Of a DNA stretch of 56,643 bases, positions 51,926 through 56,643 are shown piece after piece. The first letter of the stretch is position 1, and every line of letters starts with the position of its first letter. Both the position numbers and the translations under genes were made by a program. The stretch lies in contig NZ_KI912097.1 of NCBI RefSeq assembly GCF_000517025.1, positions 316,820-373,462 of the forward strand. Direction: 5' to 3'. This DNA is from Halonatronum saccharophilum DSM 13868. Lineage in GTDB: Bacteria > Bacillota > Halanaerobiia > Halobacteroidales > Halobacteroidaceae. The notes under the pieces were generated by a model that saw nothing but the letters and a program-made list of their open reading frames with translations, had not been told where the DNA came from and made no database searches.

Positions 51926-52385
51926 TTTATTATTAATCTTATTTCCTGACTCTTATTTTTCTCTCATATATTGTATCAATTACTCTTTATTATTTTGTAC
52001 CTTCATAAATTTAAGCATAAAAAACCAAATAATATAAAGTTTATGTTTATAGAGCACAATTATCATACTTCAATTATATTCATTCTGGAAAATAGATACT
52101 ATCCCTCCAATGAATTCTATATTAATTTAAAAAGCATATCCATATTGGATATACACTCTCCATATTCAAATTAGATGTCCTATGCTTACCTCTAACTTGC
52201 CCAGGGCCAACTTACTATCCGTTCTTCACCACCAAAACACTATTTCCAATTTTAATTTTATTTTTTAATCTCTTGTAAGGATCTTATCGGCTCTTGTCTG
52301 AACTCATTCAGCATCTAATCCTTTGGCTTTATCTTTTTAAATTCAAAACCAACACTTCAATACCAGAAATGTCGGCAATTCACCA
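51926..52385. other. AT-rich gap without a recognisable gene
   Basis: No open frame with a ribosome site. It holds one GGGCCAA (52203) and a divergent family B repeat (CTCTTGTAAGGATCTTATCGGCTCTTGTCTGA, ~52272-52303). Confidence 0.5.
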
Positions 52386-52387
52386 AA

Positions 52388-52425
52388 AAATAAAAAAAGA
52401 GCGCTCCTCTCGGAACCCTCTCCAC
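52388..52425 (-). terminator. terminator downstream of tRNA-Pro
   Basis: On the minus strand a GAGAGGAGCGCTCT hairpin is followed by TTTTTTTATTTTTT. Confidence 0.5.
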
Positions 52426-52449
52426 CCTCAATATATCAAGCTTTTCAAT

Positions 52450-52526
52450 TGGTCGGGCTGATTGGATTTGAACCAACGACCCCTGCGCCCCCAGCACAGT
52501 GCGCTACCAAACTGCGCCACAGCCCG
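52450..52526 (-). tRNA. tRNA-Pro (anticodon GGG)
   Basis: Read on the minus strand: acceptor stem CGGGCTG/CAGCCCG, D arm GGCGCAGTTTGGTAGCGC, anticodon stem CTGTG/CGCAG with loop CTGGGGG giving anticodon GGG, T arm with GTTCAAATC, discriminator A and an encoded CCA. All arms pair. It reads CCC/CCU proline codons. Confidence 0.95.
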
Positions 52527-52669
52527 AAACTTCAACCTTTTACCTAAATTAGTATACTATCTCTATGAAAAATTGTCAAGGGGTCTTAAGTGTCAGTATC
52601 AGTCAAAAACCTTAAAATAGCTAAAAAAACTTTGAATCCTCTGACACTTGCACCCACACAGATACTATT
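52527..52669. other. spacer with long-range inverted repeat
   Basis: AAGTGTCAG (~52587-52595) and CTGACACTT (~52640-52648) face each other. This AGTGTCAG/CTGACACT pair also brackets the gap at 2841-2895, so it may be a recurring element. No gene. Confidence 0.4.
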
Positions 52670-53195
52670 CAAAGACCACTATCGCCTCTGGCTAGTTTAC
52701 CTTTGGAGATATCCTCACCGAGAATTAACTCATAATCATCCCCCCTGCTAGATAATAATACCCCTTTATCATCTAAATCAGGTGCAGAAATACCCCCCCT
52801 TCAATCAGCTCCTCTATCCTTCTCTTGGTTGGATAACCTAGATCATCTAAAAAGTAAAGAGTTGGCCCTAACAATAAAGTATAAGCTACATCAACACCCT
52901 CTCAAATCATATTCTTTACTCCTTTTGCTACTGCAAAAACTAGACCTTCATCATTTACCTCTACTAACTCCTGTTCAATCTCCTATAGCAACCCTCTTAT
53001 CTCTCCTTCTTCCACACCATAAAATATAGCTTCATCCTCTGCTCTAGCAATCTTCTCTGCGCCTTCAACTAAAGCATCTATATCAATATCCTCAGCACCA
53101 CCAATAAGAGCTTCAACCTCTTTAAAACTAAGCTTAAAGGGAATCTCTAACTCTATTAATGGTTTAATTCTGAATCATCCTATGAAAGCCCTTAA
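52670..53195 (-). pseudogene. family 1 encapsulin shell protein, decayed
   Basis: The minus-strand frame reads IKPLIELEIPFKLSFKEVEA, GGAEDIDIDALVEGAEKIA, EDEAIFYGVEEGEIRGLL, stop, VFAVAKGVKNMI, stop, YTLLLGPTLYFL, YPTKRRIEELIEGG, then after a frameshift in a run of six G's ISAPDLDDKGVLLSSRGDDY and LILGEDISKGKLARGDSG. The order matches linocin M18-type encapsulins (E-loop, P-domain, A-domain). The first ~85 residues and the C-terminus are missing. A nanocompartment was once encoded here; no cargo gene is nearby. It lies between map and tRNA-Pro. Confidence 0.8.
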
Positions 53196-53226
53196 CATCC
53201 TCTGTCCTCTATTTTCTATCCTCTGC
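53193..53226. repeat. short heptamer run at map 3' end
   Basis: CATCCTCTGTCCTCTATTTTCTATCCTCTGCC steps by 7 nt (ATCCTCT, GTCCTCT, ATTTTCT, ATCCTCT), between map and the encapsulin relic. Confidence 0.5.
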
Positions 53227-53227
53227 C

Positions 53228-53974
53228 TTAAAGCTTTGTCAACAACTTCGGCCCTTCAGCAGTAACGGCCACTGTATGTTCAAAATGAGCCGATAACTTC
53301 TTATCCTTAGTTATTACAGTCCAATCATCATCTAAAGTAAGAACCTTATGGGTCCCCTCGTTGATCATCGGTTCAATGGCTAAGACCATACCCTCTTTAA
53401 GTCTTGGCCCACGACCTGCTGGCCCAAAGTTTGGTAACTGTGGATCTTCATGAAGATTCTTACCTATTCCATGGCCAACAAACTTACGAACTACTCCATA
53501 ACCATAAGATTCAGCATACTTCTGAACAGCATAGGATATATCTGAAAGTCTATTACCCAATACAGCTTGCTCTATCCCCTTATGTAGAGACTCCTCTGTT
53601 ACATCTAAGAGTTTTTGAGCCTCCTTAGATATCTCACCTACTCCTAAAGTTGTAGCAGCATCTCCATGATAACCTTCTATAATAGCACCAATATCAATAG
53701 AGATAATATCACCCTCATTTAAGACCCTTGGCCCTGGTATCCCATGAACAACCTCCTCATTAACAGAAGCACATACAGTAGCAGGAAAGCCATGATAACC
53801 TTTAAAGGAGGGGGTGGCCCCTTGGCTTTGAATAAACTCTTCAGCAATCCTATCTATCTCTCCAGTAGTAATACCTGGCTTTATCTCCTCTCTTAAAAGC
53901 TGGTGAGTTCTAGCAACTATATACCCAGCCTTTCTCATAATATCCAACTCACGATTAGATTTTCTAATAATCAT
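53228..53974 (-). CDS. map: methionine aminopeptidase, type I
   Basis: About 248 residues from ATG 53974 (GAGGTG upstream). The five metal ligands are in place: Asp in SIDIGA, Asp in YHGDAATT, His in [10 protein letters not shown], Glu in AIEPM and Glu in FEHTVAV; the substrate histidine is in GYHGFP. It removes N-terminal methionine. The usual partner genes (adk, infA) are absent, so this is probably an extra or stand-alone map. Confidence 0.93.
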   Translation of the reverse strand: MIIRKSNRELDIMRKAGYIVARTHQLLREEIKPGITTGEIDRIAEEFIQSQGATPSFKGYHGFPATVCASVNEEVVHGIPGPRVLNEGDIISIDIGAIIEGYHGDAATTLGVGEISKEAQKLLDVTEESLHKGIEQAVLGNRLSDISYAVQKYAESYGYGVVRKFVGHGIGKNLHEDPQLPNFGPAGRGPRLKEGMVLAIEPMINEGTHKVLTLDDDWTVITKDKKLSAHFEHTVAVTAEGPKLLTKL

Positions 53975-54081
53975 AAACATCATCACCTCTTATCTATTTT
54001 ACCTTATTCCTTAAATTATAATTCACTCTTATAAAGAATAAGGTTAATCCTCTCTAATCAGATCTATTCTTTTTCATTATG

Positions 54082-54240
54082 TATTGTTATTACTAATGAT
54101 GAGTAAGCAGTAATACCTTAAAACCCCATAAAACACTTTATTACCTAATTTTAATAAGAGGTTTTGACCTTACTCATTACTCGTCACTCATCACCCACAA
54201 CTAATGGCACAAAGTGCCTCTTAATTACTATAAAGTTCTA
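54082..54240. repeat. intergenic inverted heptamer repeat, family A copy 3
   Basis: Same orientation as copy 1: AATGATGAGTAAGCAGTAA left arm, core with CCTTAAAACCCC, TTATTACCTAA, AATAAGAGGTTTTGA, right arm CTTACTCATTACTCGTCACTCATCACC, and a GGCACAAAGTGCC hairpin with TTACTATAA at the right edge. Rest of the 53975-54380 gap has no gene. Confidence 0.75.
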
Positions 54241-54380
54241 CTCTCAATTATAAAACAGTTCCCTTCTCCTGTCAATTAATTACCAGCCTTTAAAGGAGAT
54301 TTGATATAACCCTATAAATATAGTAAAATATAAATAATAAACAATAGTATGACCACACTATTTTCTGGAGGAGTTTAAAG

Positions 54381-54953
54381 ATGATAAAAAAGGCTAATTT
54401 AGATAAAGAGTTATTCATAGTCCTAACATTAGATGATGAAGGGATAAGACCTGCCTTAAATATACAAAAGAAGATAATAGAAAATTATAACCTCTATGAA
54501 GATGAACCTTATCCTCAGCTCCATATTACTTTAGATAGAATCTATAAGGACTCTCTTGAAGAAGCTAAAGAGATAATTGAACTGATAGTCTCTAAAAGCC
54601 CTAAAATAGATGTCCAAATTAATAACTTCAAATGCTTCTTTGTAAAGGATAAATTTTTAGTATTGGATGTAGCTAAAACCCCTAGCTTAAACCAGTTAGC
54701 TACTAAGATACATCAAAAACTAATAGATAAAGGAGTTTCTTCTATAGAAAAATATGAAGAGTGGGACTTTCATATGACAATATTAAACAATCGTTTCTCT
54801 CAAAACCCCATGCCTAATAAAGATTATGAGAAATTATGCTTGGCTTTAGATGGGGTACCTAAGAAACTTTCAACTAAAGCTAAAGCTCTTGAGATTTGGC
54901 GACCTAGTTTAAGAGCTGATGAAAAGATCTTGGTTGCTTATCAATTAAAATAA
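54381..54953 (+). CDS. 2H phosphoesterase (LigT / 2'-5' RNA ligase-like)
   Basis: 190 residues with two HxT motifs at the expected distance: PQLHITLDR (His48/Thr50) and WDFHMTILN (His131/Thr133). These form the bilobal active site of LigT/YjcG-type 2H phosphoesterases, which act on 2',5' or cyclic phosphodiesters of RNA or small molecules. TGGAGGAG precedes the ATG. Single gene with its own terminator. Confidence 0.85.
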   Translation: MIKKANLDKELFIVLTLDDEGIRPALNIQKKIIENYNLYEDEPYPQLHITLDRIYKDSLEEAKEIIELIVSKSPKIDVQINNFKCFFVKDKFLVLDVAKTPSLNQLATKIHQKLIDKGVSSIEKYEEWDFHMTILNNRFSQNPMPNKDYEKLCLALDGVPKKLSTKAKALEIWRPSLRADEKILVAYQLK

Positions 54954-54984
54954 AGGACTACTCAATTGAGTAGTCCTTTATTTT
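54947..54984 (+). terminator. 19-bp perfect palindromic terminator
   Basis: AAAATAAAGGACTACTCAA meets its complement at 54965/54966; it covers the stop codon of the 2H phosphoesterase and ends in TTTATTTT. Confidence 0.85.
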
Positions 54985-54997
54985 ATATTCTAGAACT

Positions 54998-55385
54998 TTA
55001 AAACCTTTCAAAATCATCCTCATTTATACTTAACTCAATATCTTCTTCTAACTGATCTAAACTTGATCGCTCTTCTTTTCTTTGATTGTTATAATTATTT
55101 TCAACTGATGTTGAATTACTTTTACTATTTAATCTAAACTCTCCAACTATATTAGACATTACCCTTGCCTCGTCATTTAAAGATTCACTAGAGCTAACTA
55201 TCTCCTCAACCATAGAAGCATTCTGTTAGGTTACTTCATTTAATTCCTCTACAGCCCCTTGAATCTGACTAGATGCTGAAGACTGCTGATCAATAGCCGC
55301 TGCAATCCCCTCTATAGCTTGAGCAGTTTGATTGCTATTGTCTATAATTTCGCTTAAAGATTCAAAGGTTAAATTATTTAAACAA
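54998..55385 (-). pseudogene. C-terminal remnant of a methyl-accepting chemotaxis protein
   Basis: Minus-strand frame: LTFESLSEIIDNSNQTAQAI, EGIAAAIDQQSSASSQIQGA, VEELNEVT, a TAA where CAG/CAA is expected, then QNASMVEEIVSSSESLNDEA and a polar tail with DDFERF. This is the last third of a transducer, beyond the signalling tip. The upstream part is gone and no start is present, so it is dead. The ATG at 55213 is an internal methionine. Confidence 0.75.
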
Positions 55386-55560
55386 AACCATATTTCTTAT
55401 AAAAATATAATCTACTTATTAATTTAGATGAAAAATAAAAATCCTCTTCATTGTTAACCTTTTTATTTAGAATTTATATAAAAGGGTTGTTTTATTTACA
55501 AAAATAAACTTATTTTGTTATTTGTTTTATGAAACTGTTTTTCAATCATCATCTTAATTT

Positions 55561-56391
55561 TTACTCAGCCTGTTCATTTCTTTTATGGTTATACTTTACT
55601 ATCATATCATCTATCTCTATACTTAATTTCATAATCTTATCAGTTAATAAATCACTTCTATCCTTCACTTCTTCACTTAATCTCCTTTTCTTTTCCTTTA
55701 TCTTCATATATAACTCAATTTGGCTTTCATCATAATTTATATTTAATTGCTCCTTCTTAACTATAGCAATTAAATTCCTCAATACTTTCAAAAAAACTTC
55801 AACTATTTCAGGGTCAAATTGAGTCCCTGAGCACCTAATAAGCTCATTAATTCCTTTATCAATACTTTGGGCCTTTTTATAACACCTATCACTTGTGATA
55901 GTATCAAAAGCATCAATTATAGATAAAATCCTAGCCCCTATAGGAATGTTATCACCACTTAATCCTTCAGGATAACCAAGCCCATCATAGTACTCATGAT
56001 GATATTTAACAATTCCTTCTATAGCTTTAAACCTCTCATTCCCACTTAATATCTCTGATCCAATTTTTGAATGCTCTTTAATTAACCTATACTCTGCTTC
56101 CATCAATCTACCCTTCTTTTTCAAAATACTATCTGGTATATAAATCTTACCGATATCATGTAAAAGAGCTGCAGAAGCTAAATTTTCTAGTTTTTCCTCT
56201 GAGAACTCCATCTCTTTAGCAATAGCTATTGTATAATAACACACATTACAGCTATGATTATAAGTACATATATCCTTATCCTTTAATATCCTTAACCAGC
56301 CTTCTATTACATCAACAGCTTTGATCTTTCCATAATAATATCTATACTCTTTTTTAAGTGATTTCAATATATCTACTTTACCTATTTCCAT
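55561..56391 (-). CDS. HD-GYP domain protein (c-di-GMP phosphodiesterase)
   Basis: About 276 residues from ATG 56391 (AGGAGAG eight bases upstream). The HD-GYP domain (~30-195) has LLHDIGKIYIPDSILKK, EHSKIGSEIL, YHHEYYDGLGYPEGLSG and IDAFDTIT. The third GYP residue is present, so c-di-GMP hydrolysis is likely. The C-terminal ~80 residues are a basic/acidic coiled coil. No receiver domain. It may oppose the PilZ effectors elsewhere in the window by removing their ligand. Confidence 0.88.
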   Translation of the reverse strand: MEIGKVDILKSLKKEYRYYYGKIKAVDVIEGWLRILKDKDICTYNHSCNVCYYTIAIAKEMEFSEEKLENLASAALLHDIGKIYIPDSILKKKGRLMEAEYRLIKEHSKIGSEILSGNERFKAIEGIVKYHHEYYDGLGYPEGLSGDNIPIGARILSIIDAFDTITSDRCYKKAQSIDKGINELIRCSGTQFDPEIVEVFLKVLRNLIAIVKKEQLNINYDESQIELYMKIKEKKRRLSEEVKDRSDLLTDKIMKLSIEIDDMIVKYNHKRNEQAE

Positions 56392-56413
56392 AATCATCTC
56401 TCCTTATTAACCA

Positions 56414-56622
56414 AAGTGAAGTTTTGTTAATTAAAATACTAAAATAAACTACAAAAATACATTTTATTTCATTTTATTATACTATTTCGTTAAATAAAAA
56501 GGATAATTTGTTTAAATATACAATTATATATTAAGGTATATAGACTTTATATATATAACGATATTAATATAAATAACTCGTTTTCATTTATTTGTAAATA
56601 AGAAGTTAACAAAACTTCACTT
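56414..56622. repeat. ~209-bp element bounded by 16-bp inverted repeats
   Basis: AAGTGAAGTTTTGTTA (56414-56429) and TAACAAAACTTCACTT (56607-56622) are exact inverted copies enclosing very AT-rich non-coding DNA upstream of the HD-GYP gene. MITE-like, or a regulatory pair. A second stem AGAAGTTAAC/GTTGACTTCT (56601-56634) overlaps the right copy. Confidence 0.5.
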
Positions 56623-56643
56623 CTGTTGACTTCTTATTAATTT

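Noticed and set aside
51971-52174. 67-codon plus-strand frame in the AT-rich gap
   Set aside because: No ribosome site, composition of random AT-rich DNA, no recognisable motif.
52829-53029. Plus-strand frame over the encapsulin relic
   Set aside because: Antisense to recognisable encapsulin sequence, low complexity.

Overview
This window is A+T-rich bacterial chromosome (about one third G+C by eye), with AAGGAGG/GAGGTG ribosome binding sites and hairpin terminators in most gaps. The gene set (recU, a split ThrE exporter, comA/comB, treP-treC-treR, CssRS-like regulators beside htrA, PilZ and HD-GYP proteins, many chemotaxis transducers) points to an anaerobic, motile Bacillota. My best guess is Halanaerobiales (an Orenia- or Halobacteroides-like organism); that placement is inference. 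It is a housekeeping region with several decayed loci.

Layout. 1-2 kb: the 3' end of an IS110-family element, then a frameshifted DUF2512 gene and a truncated SLC13/DASS transporter. 2-5.8 kb: two PilZ c-di-GMP receptors flank a small soluble chemotaxis-type protein with an NAD-binding-like N-terminus, then a two-gene ThrE-type exporter. 5.8-20.9 kb: Lon-like protease without a Walker A motif, MFS exporter, an overlooked 49-residue membrane protein, UPF0756, comB and comA (sulfolactate route), YqhV, an Hsp20-like protein, a pgsA/CoA-binding chimera, a zinc-ribbon protein, acylphosphatase, cheY, recU, a large lipoprotein, a CDF metal exporter, murB, and htrA. 20.9-26.1 kb: histidine kinase, response regulator, trkH and trkA, all co-oriented with htrA and probably forming an envelope-stress/potassium unit. 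26.3-29.5 kb: SRPBCC protein with a class III aminotransferase, DUF2721 and DUF3298 proteins. 29.7-34 kb: trehalose operon with a TreR-type operator inside the promoter spacer. 34-39.2 kb: dCache-type transducer, transducer relic, fumarase/aspartase, polysaccharide deacetylase.

39.2-55.4 kb is more accessory. It holds a TspO-type protein and a GNAT fused to an apparently catalytically dead site-2-protease-like membrane domain; both lie between two halves of a duplicated zinc-ribbon gene. Next come a MntA/HepT toxin-antitoxin pair, HIT, an NTP-pyrophosphohydrolase paired with a PLD-SF2 helicase, a nonsense-interrupted phage-type protein, a run of small membrane and lipoproteins, a DUF4397 protein, tRNA-Pro(GGG), an encapsulin pseudogene, map, a 2H phosphoesterase and another transducer relic. 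An HD-GYP gene (55.6-56.4 kb) ends the window.

Two genome-scale signals cut across gene boundaries. The heptamer TTGGCCC (GGGCCAA on the other strand) occurs about 45 times by manual count, against roughly 1-2 expected from base composition; it is read in different codon phases and also lies between genes. Many gaps also carry degenerate repeats with 7-nt periodicity, including one family of three copies with inverted heptamer arms around a conserved core. These two signals, plus the GNAT/S2P-like fusion, the Rossmann-MCP fusion and the decayed encapsulin, are the most interesting content.
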